Assembly (NCBI RefSeq): GCF_001514235.1
Contig: NZ_KQ948931.1
Span: 224,153-288,152, forward strand
Direction: 5' to 3'
DNA: 64,000 nucleotides
Origin: Streptomyces caeruleatus
GTDB taxonomy: Bacteria; Actinomycetota; Actinomycetes; Streptomycetales; Streptomycetaceae
Positions 8,515-16,879 of this stretch are shown in pieces. Each line of letters opens with the position of its first letter. Within the stretch, counting starts at the first letter, position 1. The notes beneath the pieces are model-generated. The model had not been told where the DNA came from. It made no database searches and saw only the letters and a program-made list of their open reading frames with translations. The position numbers and the translations under genes were made by a program.

Positions 8515-9796
8515 CTCCCACGTCCGCGAATCTGTCGGCCGGCGAGGCTTCCTGCAGAGCGGATGGCGACGGCACGAGCGGCTCGGAGGGCGTTACCGCC
8601 GTCGTCTTCCATGTCCCGTCGATCCACACCAGATCGACGGTCATACGCAGAAACGCGATCTGCGGGCGCTGGGTCTCGACCTTGCCAGCGACTCCGCCCA
8701 CGGACGCCGTCCACAACTCGACGCTCGCAGCCTGGTCGGAGTACGAGATGGAGCGGGTGGCGAGCGCCGCCGTCCGCGTGACCAGCTCGCTGCCGTCCGC
8801 GGTCTTGCCGTCGACGCCGACCCCGCGGTTCTCCATGACCAGGCGTGCCGTCGAGTCCGCATCCGAGGTGACCGCCTCCAGCACGCTCGGCGCGGCCGTG
8901 GCCGCCAGCATCCTGTGCCGCCAGTCGTCATTGACGAAGAACCTCGGGTCGCCGAAGAGCATCGCGGCGCTGACCGCAGCAGCGTGGGCGCCGTGCTCGT
9001 CCCGGGCGTAGTTCGCCGGGAAGCCGTTCCTCCCGGCGGAGCCGCTCAGGACCGGGTCGTCGGCAGCCGAGGGGACGTAGTCAGAGAAGTCGCTCGTGAC
9101 GTTCGATGCCTGCCGCTCGTCGATCGGTGCCACGAGCCCGCTCGTGCCCGAACTGTCCCTCAGCTTCCAGTCGTTGGACTCCCAGGAGAGCGTGACCGTC
9201 ACCGACTGGAAGCCCACCCGCGGAGTCGCGTGCCCGGCTGTGCTGCCCCGAACGGTCGTCGTCCACAGCCGGACCATCGCGCCGTGATCATCGAAGCCGA
9301 GGAGGCGGGCGGCGAGCACGCCGGTGCGGGCGATGGTCCGCTCCGGGTGCACCTTGGCGTTGTCGCCGCGAAGTGCGCCGACAACGCGGCGCGCGTCCTG
9401 GTCGGCCTTCTTCGTCACAGCCTTGGTGGCGGCGTCGCTCGCCATTACCGCCACCGCGCGGTGCCGCGCTCCCCTGTTCGTGAGGAACGCGGCACTGCCG
9501 CTGACGGTCGTGTAGTTGGCCGCTGCCGCTTTGGCACCGGCCTGCGTGCGCGGATAGCCCACGGGTACGCCGTTCACGGTGCGTACGCGCTCCTCGCCCA
9601 CCCGCGGAACGGAGTGCGCGGGCGACGACTGCGCTGCAGCGGGAGCGGACGGGCTGCCGGTGGCGAGGCTGACGATCACCCCGGCCGCAGTGACGACTGC
9701 CGCCCCAGCGACAGCCACGCCCCAGAGCTTTGCGGACGACCGCTTCGCGCCGGCCGGCATCGCCGGATCGGTCCTTCTACGGGAGCGAGAAGCCAT
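8486..9796 (-). CDS. VirB8-like bitopic protein with tandem NTF2-like domains
   Basis: This 436-residue protein has a short basic cytoplasmic N-terminus with a cluster of arginines, one membrane helix at about residues 24-46, and a large extracytoplasmic region. That region contains two related halves, at about 75-240 and 260-415. Each ends in a strand-rich segment of the type FQSVTVTLSWESNDWKL or FLRMTVDLVWIDGTWK. Tandem NTF2-like domains on one helix are the hallmark of Gram-positive VirB8/TcpC-type scaffold proteins. It lies between the pilin-like and VirB6-like genes, with three bases to the former. Identification is by architecture, because sequence conservation in this family is weak. 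Confidence 0.75.
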   Translation of the reverse strand: MASRSRRRTDPAMPAGAKRSSAKLWGVAVAGAAVVTAAGVIVSLATGSPSAPAAAQSSPAHSVPRVGEERVRTVNGVPVGYPRTQAGAKAAAANYTTVSGSAAFLTNRGARHRAVAVMASDAATKAVTKKADQDARRVVGALRGDNAKVHPERTIARTGVLAARLLGFDDHGAMVRLWTTTVRGSTAGHATPRVGFQSVTVTLSWESNDWKLRDSSGTSGLVAPIDERQASNVTSDFSDYVPSAADDPVLSGSAGRNGFPANYARDEHGAHAAAVSAAMLFGDPRFFVNDDWRHRMLAATAAPSVLEAVTSDADSTARLVMENRGVGVDGKTADGSELVTRTAALATRSISYSDQAASVELWTASVGGVAGKVETQRPQIAFLRMTVDLVWIDGTWKTTAVTPSEPLVPSPSALQEASPADRFADVGGASNAPALA

Positions 9797-9799
9797 GGG

Positions 9800-10138
9800 T
9801 CACACACCCATGCCGTACGTGATGACGAAGATCGTGCCGAAGGACGCCACGAGGAAGACGCAGGTCAGCCCGCCGACCATCATGCCCTTGCCGCGCGAGC
9901 TCTCCATCGTGGAGTGCCCCTCTCCGAACCAGCCCTTGCTCTTGCCGACACCCGCGAGGAACGCCCCGGCACCGATGACGAGCACCACAGCCGCGATGAC
10001 GCCGAGGATCACCTTCGCCGTCCCGCCGAGCTTGCCGAAGGGGCCCCAGTCCGGCTTTACGCCGGACACGACGTCGGCTCCGGCGGCGAGGGTCGAGTGC
10101 AAGGAAGAGTCGGAGACGGCAGATAGGAAGCTGCTCAT
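9800..10138 (-). CDS. Small VirB2/pilin-like two-helix membrane protein
   Basis: This 112-residue protein has two strong hydrophobic helices (about 40-63 and 86-110) separated by a short Gly/Lys/Ser loop, the topology of VirB2/TrbC-type subunits. No long signal peptide is present; the N-terminal about 35 residues are Ser-rich and polar. It is the first membrane-complex gene of the VirB block, three bases before the VirB8-like gene. Conserved motifs in this family are too short to confirm homology by eye. A non-pilin small membrane component is an alternative. Confidence 0.6.
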   Translation of the reverse strand: MSSFLSAVSDSSLHSTLAAGADVVSGVKPDWGPFGKLGGTAKVILGVIAAVVLVIGAGAFLAGVGKSKGWFGEGHSTMESSRGKGMMVGGLTCVFLVASFGTIFVITYGMGV

Positions 10139-10205
10139 ATTGGTTCCCCTGATGCTTTGGATATCGAATGGGTCGGATTCCCCGGCAGCGGAGAGAATTG
10201 CTCGG

Positions 10206-10574
10206 TCAGTCGAGCTGCATCGGCACGGGTACGTAGCGCTGGGACACCCAGCCGACCTTTCCCGCGTGCACGCCGTTCTTCACCTTCACGTACGACCAGC
10301 TCTTGTTGGAGCCCGTGGAACCACGGTTGCACCCCCAATAGACCCGCGTGTCCTCAGCGAGTTGCCCCTTCGCCAGACACTTGACCCCGGGCCCCGTCCT
10401 GAATTTCACGGTGGCGGAAACCCTGGTGTTCAACTTCACCGACTCGGTGCATGCCTTCTTGCCGACGCTGCTGACCGCGGCGTTGGCAGTTGCGGAGGTG
10501 GCGGCTGTCACGCCAGCGACCAGCGAAAGGGTCAGTAGACCCGAAGTGGCCAGACGCGAAGTGCGTAGGTTCAT
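10206..10574 (-). CDS. Secreted SH3-like small protein, copy 1
   Basis: This 122-residue protein starts at ATG 10574, six bases after AAGGA. An in-frame extension to 10664 lacks a signal peptide at its start and is rejected. Residues 1-32 form a Sec signal peptide ending in ATANA. The mature about 90 residues have a bacterial SH3 pattern (SATVKFRTGPGVKC, YWGCNRGST, VGWVSQRYV) and three cysteines. Such domains bind cell-wall peptides. It is a tandem duplicate of the next gene and sits between wall-hydrolase and channel genes. A role in wall attachment or cell-cell contact during transfer is plausible but inferred. Confidence 0.75.
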   Translation of the reverse strand: MNLRTSRLATSGLLTLSLVAGVTAATSATANAAVSSVGKKACTESVKLNTRVSATVKFRTGPGVKCLAKGQLAEDTRVYWGCNRGSTGSNKSWSYVKVKNGVHAGKVGWVSQRYVPVPMQLD

Positions 10575-10674
10575 GGAATTCCTTTTCGTCAGATGAGTAT
10601 TCACGAGGATCTGCATGCCCGAAGGAGTGCAGAAGAACTTCGGCACACAGGTGCCGTTTTCCACGCCGGATTCC

Positions 10675-11046
10675 TCAGGAGAGCTGCATCGGCGTGTTGA
10701 TGTAGGTCCGGGCCACCCAGCCGGTCTTGCCCTTGTTCACGCCGGACTTGACCTGGACGTGGCCCCAGGACTTCCCGCTGCCGGTCGATCCGCGGTTGCA
10801 GTCCCAATAGACCTTCGTGTCCTTGGAGAGCTGCTTCATTGCGACGTACTTGGTCCCCGGGCCGCTGCGAAGCTTCACAGTGGCGGAGACATCGGTCTTC
10901 AGGTGGACCCACTCGGTGCAAGCCTTCGTACCGACGCTGCTGGCCGCGGCGCTGGCGGGCACGGTGGTGGCTGCTGTCGCGCCGGCGACCACCGACAGGG
11001 CCAGCAGGCCCGAAGTGGCCAGACGGGCGGGGGTATGCAGGTTCAT
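10675..11046 (-). CDS. Secreted SH3-like small protein, copy 2
   Basis: This 123-residue protein is a clear paralogue of the gene directly downstream. It shares the signal-peptide start (MNL.T..LATSGLL.LS.VAG), SVGTKACTEWVHLKTDVSATVK, YWDCNRGSTGSGKSW and a PMQL ending. The start ATG 11046 follows AGGTAGGA. The signal peptide of about 34 residues ends in ASAAA. The mature part is an SH3-like wall-binding candidate with two cysteines, one fewer than copy 1. The genes are about 100 bases apart, enough for separate translation and perhaps separate expression. Divergence between copies outside the core suggests an old duplication. Confidence 0.75.
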   Translation of the reverse strand: MNLHTPARLATSGLLALSVVAGATAATTVPASAAASSVGTKACTEWVHLKTDVSATVKLRSGPGTKYVAMKQLSKDTKVYWDCNRGSTGSGKSWGHVQVKSGVNKGKTGWVARTYINTPMQLS

Positions 11047-11228
11047 GAAAGTCCTACCTTTCGAAGTGACTTGATTGGGTGATTACGGGGCGTGCGAAAT
11101 TCGCCTAATCCGGCCGCGCGGCTGCGCCCTCATCGACCAGAAATTGCTGGGATCCTGGCTGGGCGTAAGGCGAATCCGATGTGTGGGAGTTCGCTAAGAG
11201 CGACATGGAACACGGGATTCCGCAGTGG

Positions 11229-12206
11229 TCATCCGACGTGCCGCATCGCGATGATCTGCGGCTTCCAGAAACTGAGCGGTTTGATCCGGACCTTCGCCCC
11301 GGTGTGCGGGGCATCGATGACCTGGCCGTCGCCGATGTACATCCCGACGTGCTCCGGGCCAGCTCTGCCCGGAACGCTGAATAGGAGGTCACCGGGGCGC
11401 AGTTGGGAGACGCTCTTGACCGCCGTCCCGGCATGAACCTGGTCGTAGGTGACCCGGGGAAGGTTCACGCCTGCCTGCTTCCAGGCCATCTTGGTCAGCG
11501 AGGAGCAGTCGCAGCCGTTCGCGCCCTCGTACGGCTTGACGCAGCCGCCGCCCCACCGGTACCAGCTGCCCAGGGCAGTCTTCGCGGCGGAGATCGCGCG
11601 GGCGGCGCCTTTGCCAGCCGGAGCGTTGGGCTGGACTGCGTCGGCCCACTTCTCCGCCAACTGCCGAATGTCCCGTACGTAGTTGCGTGTCTCGGGATAC
11701 GGCGGGATGCCGCCGAAGTCGATCACAGCAGGGCCGCCGGCGTTGTACGCGGCGAGCATGTTGTCCGTCGAGTCGCCCGGTACCTCTTTGACCTCTCTGG
11801 CGAGCGTGCAGTCGTACTTCGCCTGGGCCGCGATGGCATCAGCCGGGTTACGGATGTCCTTGACGCCGTCCCCGTCCCCGTCCACACCGTGCTGAGACCA
11901 GGTCGCAGGCATGAACTGTGCGATACCGAGTGCCCCGACCCGAGACTTCGCATCCGGATCGAACTTGCTCTCGGTGTAGAGCTGAGCCGCCAGGAGTGAT
12001 GCAGTGACCTGCGGACACTCGCCCGCGTGCTTGCTGATCAGCGCTCGGACCCAGCCCGGAACGGGGGCGTCCGTCGTGATGCTGCCGCCCGGGCCGGTCT
12101 CCTGAGCGGAGGCGCTGTCAGCCCCGCCGAATGTGGTCAGCAGAGTGATAGTCGAAACGACCGTGAGTGCGAAGAGCCCCAGACCGAAGTGGATGCCCTT
12201 GTTCAT
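11229..12206 (-). CDS. VirB1-like cell-wall hydrolase: lytic transglycosylase plus NlpC/P60 domain
   Basis: This 325-residue exported enzyme should cut peptidoglycan to let the conjugation channel through. After a signal anchor (about 7-30) comes a soluble lytic transglycosylase domain at about 50-180: QLYTESKFDPDAKSRVGALGIAQ-type core with catalytic Glu, FMPATW, and MLAAYNAGGPAV. An NlpC/P60 domain at about 210-325 has the catalytic Cys in NGCDCSSLTKMAW and His in PEHVGMYIGDG. The two-enzyme architecture is standard in Gram-positive T4SS elements. ATG 12206 is ten bases after the lipoprotein stop; an upstream extension lacks signal-peptide character. Confidence 0.92.
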   Translation of the reverse strand: MNKGIHFGLGLFALTVVSTITLLTTFGGADSASAQETGPGGSITTDAPVPGWVRALISKHAGECPQVTASLLAAQLYTESKFDPDAKSRVGALGIAQFMPATWSQHGVDGDGDGVKDIRNPADAIAAQAKYDCTLAREVKEVPGDSTDNMLAAYNAGGPAVIDFGGIPPYPETRNYVRDIRQLAEKWADAVQPNAPAGKGAARAISAAKTALGSWYRWGGGCVKPYEGANGCDCSSLTKMAWKQAGVNLPRVTYDQVHAGTAVKSVSQLRPGDLLFSVPGRAGPEHVGMYIGDGQVIDAPHTGAKVRIKPLSFWKPQIIAMRHVG

Positions 12207-12216
12207 CCCGCCCCCG

Positions 12217-12819
12217 TCACGCCCACGGCAGAGCCGTGACGCGCCAGCCTGCGGAGCTGTGCTCCAGACGCACGACCAGGTGGTCGCGGCTCTGTCGCAC
12301 CTGTCCGGACTTCGGGGTCGTGCTGACTGTGTAGCCGACTCGGACAAGGGCCGAGGACGAGCTAACAGAGGGAGCTCCGTCGGGAACTACCACGGAGTCG
12401 ATCTTTACGGTCTGGCGGGCCCTTTCAGCACGAAGGGCTGCCCATGCGGCGTCCTGGCTCGGCCTCTTCTGGGCGAGGACGCTCGCGAGCTCACCGGAAA
12501 CGAGCTTGGCTGCGCGAGCGCCGGCGTCCGCATAGGACCTGTCCTTGCCGTCGCGGGCATCGTGCTCCGCATAGGCCGTGGTGAACGCCCGCGCTGTGCG
12601 CTCAACATCCTTGGGCAGGGCTGTGCTTGGTGCTGGCGCGAAGCTTTCTGCGCTCGGGGTGGACGTCTCGGCGATGCCCACGCTGACGGAGCGGTGCTGC
12701 GGGCTTGCCGCCTTCGAGGCGGCGTCCGCCGAGCTGGAGCAGCCGACTGACAGAGCCGCAAGACAGCAGACGGCTCCTATTCCGACCCATGGATTTATGA
12801 AACGCCTGGATTTAGGCAT
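12217..12819 (-). CDS. Putative lipoprotein of the transfer module
   Basis: This 200-residue protein starts at ATG 12819, with a basic N-terminus, a hydrophobic segment and a lipobox LSVGC at about residues 23-27, so it should be lipid-anchored outside the membrane. A Ser/Pro-rich linker follows, then an about 130-residue domain rich in Ala and Arg whose end resembles an NTF2-like fold (SALVRVGYTVSTTP, GWRVTALPW). That ending is also seen in conjugation-associated lipoproteins. It is the first gene upstream of the wall hydrolase, ten bases away, and likely assists channel assembly. No specific family was recognised. Confidence 0.7.
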   Translation of the reverse strand: MPKSRRFINPWVGIGAVCCLAALSVGCSSSADAASKAASPQHRSVSVGIAETSTPSAESFAPAPSTALPKDVERTARAFTTAYAEHDARDGKDRSYADAGARAAKLVSGELASVLAQKRPSQDAAWAALRAERARQTVKIDSVVVPDGAPSVSSSSALVRVGYTVSTTPKSGQVRQSRDHLVVRLEHSSAGWRVTALPWA

Positions 12820-13224
12820 GAGGGAACCACGACCTTGGTGCAGTGTTCTAGGGGGAGAGCGGGTGTTGCGGTCCCTGACCAGGGGACCGCAACACCCCTT
12901 CGCAGGAGTGGGGGAAGCTCTCCCGCGGGCTTCTACCGGCGATTGCCGGGAATCCGATGCGTGGATCGAGGGGCGCACATAGCCCCTTCTCCGACCTGCC
13001 GGGCGAATATCCGTGCGCTCGATGCTTGGGTGCGCTTCCTGTATCCGTGGGCAGTGAGTATTCAGCAGGGTGATGTGGCGTTAGCCGTTACTCATATCAA
13101 GGTCGATCAGCCCCTCCCAGAAGTGGAGATCCGTTGTAATGGCGAGTCTCCAGCGATAGCCAGTTAGCTGTGGCGCTGGCCGTGCCTGAATCATTGCAGG
13201 GGTCTGCGGACAACTCGAATCAAC
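12820..13224. other. Intergenic leader of the transfer operon
   Basis: About 400 bases lie between the lipoprotein start and the terminator of the lectin-like gene. No convincing coding frame is present on either strand. Because a strong terminator precedes it on the minus strand, a promoter for the downstream conjugation genes is expected here. I cannot place -10 and -35 boxes with confidence. Confidence 0.4.
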
Positions 13225-13263
13225 AAAAAAGTCGGAACCTAATTCCAAGAATTAGGTTCCGAC
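13225..13263 (-). terminator. Rho-independent terminator
   Basis: A perfect 14-bp stem (13231-13244 with 13250-13263) and a five-base loop are followed on the minus strand by six Ts (complement of 13225-13230). It should end transcription from the lectin-like gene, and it separates that gene from the conjugation genes. Confidence 0.9.
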
Positions 13264-13341
13264 TTCTCGGTGTGGAGGAGATGTTGGCCCGACTCGCGGT
13301 TATCTGTGGTATCTCGGGAGGTTGGTTACTCACCGGTGCGC

Positions 13342-13437
13342 CAGGGCTGATGCGTTCTCAGATTTCAAGATCGAGTAGTTGGAGTGCGTGGTCGTTCGTG
13401 ACCGGTAGTGGTCGGTGGTGAGAACGCATCAGCCCTG
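13342..13437. repeat. 19-bp perfect inverted repeat with 58-base spacer
   Basis: The sequence cagggctgatgcgttctca at 13342-13360 recurs as its exact complement at 13419-13437. The spacer has no coding frame. It lies downstream of the lectin-like gene and upstream of its terminator, so it may be a long RNA hairpin. A small non-autonomous mobile element is an alternative, but no target duplication is evident. Confidence 0.7.
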
Positions 13438-13467
13438 CCTGCCCGGCCACGGTGGTGACCGGGCAGG
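13438..13467. terminator. Hairpin just after the lectin-like gene
   Basis: A perfect nine-base stem (13438-13446 with 13459-13467) begins 19 bases past the stop codon on the minus strand. It has no T-run, so it could stabilise the mRNA 3' end or be a Streptomyces-type U-less terminator. Confidence 0.5.
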
Positions 13468-13485
13468 CGGCAGCGCGCTTCCGTG

Positions 13486-14055
13486 TTATGGCATTTCAAA
13501 CTCCCATTCCTGTGTCACTTCGTTAGAAAAGGAGGTATCCACGACCACCCTGGTGCCTGGAAGGGAGACATTGCCGCCTTCTCCCCAGAGGGTGACCTTG
13601 GGGTCGTACGGCATCATGTGGCGGTAATTTTCCGCCCAGAGCTGGTTGAGATTGTCCGGCCTTTCTCGTCGCTCGCCCTGCGCCACTGGCGTGCCTGGCT
13701 GGATGTTGCCGCCGCCCTCATATCCCGGGACTTCCACGACGAGCCCGCTCGCCTTGTTCACGAGGAAGCCTTGATCGTATTTCCACAGCTGGTTGTCGTA
13801 GCCGTCGGCCTTCCTCGGCCAGAGGATGACCGAGGCTCCAGGCTCCGTGCTACCCCCGTCGACGTCGAGCGCCAAACCGCTGGCCGCGTTGCGGATGAAG
13901 AAATAGCCCTCGGGGAAACCGTTGGCCTGTGCCGTGGCCGTGGGCGCCAGTTTTGAGGTCGCCCTCGCCGCCGTCTGCGGCAACATCGCCAACGCCAGCA
14001 GCACCGCGATCAGTACCCCGACACTGCGCCGCCATACCGAAGGAAAACCCGCCAC
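13486..14055 (-). CDS. Secreted ricin-type (beta-trefoil) lectin-like protein
   Basis: This 189-residue protein has a signal peptide (about 1-32, basic start then VLIAVLLALAML) and a mature domain with ricin-B-like repeats. These are FIRNAASGLALDVDGG..PGASVILWP.....NQLWKYD, LVNKASGLVVEVPG....PGTPV, then a less regular third part. Such domains bind carbohydrates or cell-surface polymers. The gene is bounded on its 3' side by hairpins and a terminator, so it is its own transcription unit inside the transfer region. A surface adhesion or mating-contact role is conceivable but only inferred. Confidence 0.75.
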   Translation of the reverse strand: MAGFPSVWRRSVGVLIAVLLALAMLPQTAARATSKLAPTATAQANGFPEGYFFIRNAASGLALDVDGGSTEPGASVILWPRKADGYDNQLWKYDQGFLVNKASGLVVEVPGYEGGGNIQPGTPVAQGERRERPDNLNQLWAENYRHMMPYDPKVTLWGEGGNVSLPGTRVVVDTSFSNEVTQEWEFEMP

Positions 14056-14332
14056 ATCGCCTCCTTCTTGAGGATTCCGATGCTTTCAGACTCGACCTTC
14101 CCGATAACGGAGCACAATGCGCTCTTCTGATCGTGACCGGATCGGGTGATCTGGTAGCAGTGACGTGTAAAACTCAGCGGGCTCGTACGGCCGCACGGCC
14201 CTGGTCCGCAGTGCCCGTGCGGGGCACGCCCCCCGCGCAGCCAGCGGGCCAGCGCCTTCTACGCGGCGCTGGAGCAGGTGGCGACCCAGCACGGGACGCG
14301 GGCCGGGGCACCAACCTGATGAGACAGCACAG

Positions 14333-14890
14333 TTAGGCGGCGGCGTGCCAAATGTGCTCGGTGACGATGCCGAGCCAGGACGCGGTTGGACCGGCGAGAA
14401 GGAGCGGGGCGCACACGCTGTAAGAGAGCACGGTCTCGTGGGGCTCCACCACGACCTGTGTGAGAAGGCAGTGGTCGAACGGCAGCCAAGTCTCCGGCGC
14501 GTAAGCGGGCCTGATCCGAAGGCCCATGGAGGTCAGGACGACCCGGGCCGGGGTGAAGTCGCGCCAGCGGGGACTGGCCGCAGCTTCTGCCTCTCGTCTG
14601 CGCCGGGCGTCGAGCCGCGGATTGGGCACCCAGCGCCGGCCGAACGCCGGGTGGTCCTCGTAGTACCCGGCGGGGCGGTCGGGCGGAAAGGCGGGCTCAG
14701 TGCCGTAGAACCGTGCTGTCGTAGCCACGAGATCGGCAAAGGCTGTCTCGCCCTCGGCCAAGGGGAGGTCCGGCACGTGGACAGGCGAAAGGCGACCGCC
14801 GCTCAGGAGGTGGTTCCTCAGGGCCGTTGTCGGTGACACGGCTTCGAGACGGTTGGACTCCTCTGTGTGGTTCGGGCGGCCTCGCCACAT
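14333..14890 (-). CDS. Hypothetical protein of the element
   Basis: This 185-residue soluble protein starts at ATG 14890 behind AAGGAAG. Upstream in-frame Met codons lack a ribosome-binding site. The protein has no signal peptide, is rich in Pro, Arg and aromatics, and contains a central WVPNPRLDARRR segment and an SVCAPLLLAGPTASWLG tail. No family was recognised. It lies about 80 bases after the DUF2637 gene, in the same direction, so it may be the last gene of that operon. Confidence 0.6.
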   Translation of the reverse strand: MWRGRPNHTEESNRLEAVSPTTALRNHLLSGGRLSPVHVPDLPLAEGETAFADLVATTARFYGTEPAFPPDRPAGYYEDHPAFGRRWVPNPRLDARRRREAEAAASPRWRDFTPARVVLTSMGLRIRPAYAPETWLPFDHCLLTQVVVEPHETVLSYSVCAPLLLAGPTASWLGIVTEHIWHAAA

Positions 14891-14973
14891 GATGCTTCCT
14901 TCCTGGTCCGTTGGCCGTCCCCGGCCGATGCCCAGTGAGCGGGCAGCGGCCGGGAGGCACGTTGTAGATGAGA

Positions 14974-16104
14974 TCACTGGGGAGCGCTGGAGGCAGCGGC
15001 GGCTTCCTTCGCTGCGGCCTTCTCCTCTTCCTTGAGGCGAGCGAGGACAACGCCCATGCGATCGTTGCCGAGCTCCGTGTGCGCTCGGATGTGTTCCTTC
15101 AAGGCGTCCCGGCTGATGCGTCCGACCTGACTGGCGGCGGCGCGTGCGATCGGCATGACGTCGTCCAGCCAGCTGTCTTCAGCCTTCCGGTCCTGCGGGG
15201 ACTCAATGCCGTCCGGGACGGGCGGCGTTTCCCCGTCCGCCGAGACGCGGACCGGCGCCGCAGCCGGGTAGGGCGTCACCGTCGCGCACGGCGTCGCCGA
15301 CTCCTGGTCCGCGACGTGAAGCAGCTGTCCGTCCGACTCGTCCCGTGCCTCGCCGGAGCCGTCCGCAGACACCGGGGACGGTGCGAGGCCCGGCAGCTCA
15401 TCGGGCGCGAGATGAGCTGTGTCCGCAAGCGGCAGACCGTGTTTGTGCAGGTCAACCCGGATTCCGGTAGGTCCGTCCGGCGCGGACGGACCGGTTCCAT
15501 CGCCTTGCGCCTCCGGTGCCTGGACTTCGGGCACCAGGCGGACAGCCGTGGTCCAGTGGGCATCATCGTGTTCGGGACGAACGTTGCCGCGGACCGGTCC
15601 CGGACCGTCGTCTGCTCGGTCCCGGACCGTGTGTTCGGCGGTCCGCGCCATCAGGATGTAGAGGTGGACAGACCCCGCCAGCGCCAACGGCGCGAGGGTC
15701 GAAAGGACCCCGACCACGCTGTCCGAGAGGTGCAGTGCGGACCGTCCGGCTTGCGGTCCGTGGTTCAGAGTGATGGCGTGAAGAGCATTAGCTCCGAGAC
15801 TCGCTCCGGTGGCCGCCAGAAAGAGGACCCAGGCGTACAGGCGCGCACCGAAGTGGCGGTTGCGGAGGAGCACGATCGCGCGCACGCCGTACGCAATGAA
15901 CCCGTCGACGAACACCGGGAAGAGATAGGACAGGCTCTCGCGCGCGTGGATCGCGACGGCGATTTGCCGTAGCGCGTCGTAAGAGAAGGCGAAGCCGGCC
16001 GAGCCAAGGAGGACGATCGCCGTTCTGTCCCAGGCCGTCATCGGGCGCAAGCTGCCTGCGGTCTGCGACTCAGCGTCCGTCGGGAGTATGTGGGCGTGAG
16101 ACAT
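14974..16104 (-). CDS. DUF2637 membrane protein (SpdB-like)
   Basis: This 376-residue protein has four predicted helices between about residues 28 and 160, including the DUF2637 pattern GSAGFAFSYDALRQIA and YLFPVFVDGFIAYGVRA. A long Pro/Asp/Glu-rich linker follows, and then a small helical C-terminal domain with winged-helix look (RISRDALKEHIRAHTELG...VVLARLKEEE). DUF2637 proteins are found on nearly all Streptomyces plasmids and integrative elements and are linked to intramycelial spread. The start overlaps the upstream stop by one base, placing it in the replication/transfer operon. Confidence 0.85.
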   Translation of the reverse strand: MSHAHILPTDAESQTAGSLRPMTAWDRTAIVLLGSAGFAFSYDALRQIAVAIHARESLSYLFPVFVDGFIAYGVRAIVLLRNRHFGARLYAWVLFLAATGASLGANALHAITLNHGPQAGRSALHLSDSVVGVLSTLAPLALAGSVHLYILMARTAEHTVRDRADDGPGPVRGNVRPEHDDAHWTTAVRLVPEVQAPEAQGDGTGPSAPDGPTGIRVDLHKHGLPLADTAHLAPDELPGLAPSPVSADGSGEARDESDGQLLHVADQESATPCATVTPYPAAAPVRVSADGETPPVPDGIESPQDRKAEDSWLDDVMPIARAAASQVGRISRDALKEHIRAHTELGNDRMGVVLARLKEEEKAAAKEAAAASSAPQ

Positions 16105-16523
16105 CAGAGCGTGCCTCCGTTGCGCGGGTCGATCGACTGCCAGGCCGGTGTCTGTGAGAGCAACTGCCCGAGCTGTTCGAGGGACGTCACGTCGTGCACG
16201 TGCTGACTGGGGCAGCTCGCACAGGACACCCGCAACTGGAGGCGTTCCGTGCCGCCTTCATCGGTGTAGTACAGCTCCAGGTGCTGACCTGCGACGGTGT
16301 CGAGGGGCGCAAACGCTTGGAGGTGTTCCTCGAAGGAAAGGAGTCCCAGCACCTCCCAGTCGAGCGTCACCGCCTCGTCGCCCAGGAGGCGGCGTGCATA
16401 CTTCGACGCTGCCGCGATTGAGCGGGGCCCCCAGGTCCGGAAGGCGTTCTCCCGCGCGGCCGTGCGACGTTCCTCGGCGCGCGTGAGGCGATTGGCCGCA
16501 GCGATCATGATCGGGTGACTCAT
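16104..16523 (-). CDS. Hypothetical protein with a CxxC motif
   Basis: This 139-residue soluble protein is Arg- and Ala-rich at the N-terminus. It has a CASCPSQHVHDV motif near residue 105 that could bind metal together with histidines. Both ends overlap neighbouring genes by a few bases, so it is cotranslated within the operon. I recognise no family. It is typical of small conserved cargo next to DUF2637 genes. Confidence 0.6.
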   Translation of the reverse strand: MSHPIMIAAANRLTRAEERRTAARENAFRTWGPRSIAAASKYARRLLGDEAVTLDWEVLGLLSFEEHLQAFAPLDTVAGQHLELYYTDEGGTERLQLRVSCASCPSQHVHDVTSLEQLGQLLSQTPAWQSIDPRNGGTL

Positions 16524-16879
16524 CGGTTGCGGCCTTTCAGGTTGAACGCGGTGCAGGCTTCGTCAGCGAAGCCGGGGCCGTTGGCGATACGCAGCAGGAC
16601 GTCCGCGTGACAGGGCATGTCGAGGGGGCAGGTGCACATCAGGTCGAAGCCGTGCAGCTCGCTCGCGAACTGCTCGGCGTACCGGCGGCCGACCGGGCCT
16701 TGGAGGGTGGCGGCGAAGAGATCCACGACGTCCGCTGCGTCCATCGGCTGACCGAGTAGCGATGGGCCACGATCCCCTTTGCTGAAGGGGTTGGCGTACC
16801 GGCTGCCATAGCCCACGAACACGCACGGGGTAGGCGCGAGGGAAGCGGACCAGTCGGCTCCGCGAATACGGACGGGCAT
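16520..16879 (-). CDS. DUF4326 domain protein
   Basis: This 119-residue protein starts at ATG 16879 after GGGAGGG; a longer frame upstream is antisense noise inside the ATPase gene. It matches DUF4326 throughout: CVFVGYGSRYANPF near the start, YAEQF in the middle, and the hallmark CTCPLDMPCHADVLLRIAN, whose Cys and His residues may bind metal. Molecular function is unknown; the domain is common on phages and mobile elements. A TGATG overlap couples it to the DnaC-like gene. Confidence 0.85.
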   Translation of the reverse strand: MPVRIRGADWSASLAPTPCVFVGYGSRYANPFSKGDRGPSLLGQPMDAADVVDLFAATLQGPVGRRYAEQFASELHGFDLMCTCPLDMPCHADVLLRIANGPGFADEACTAFNLKGRNR

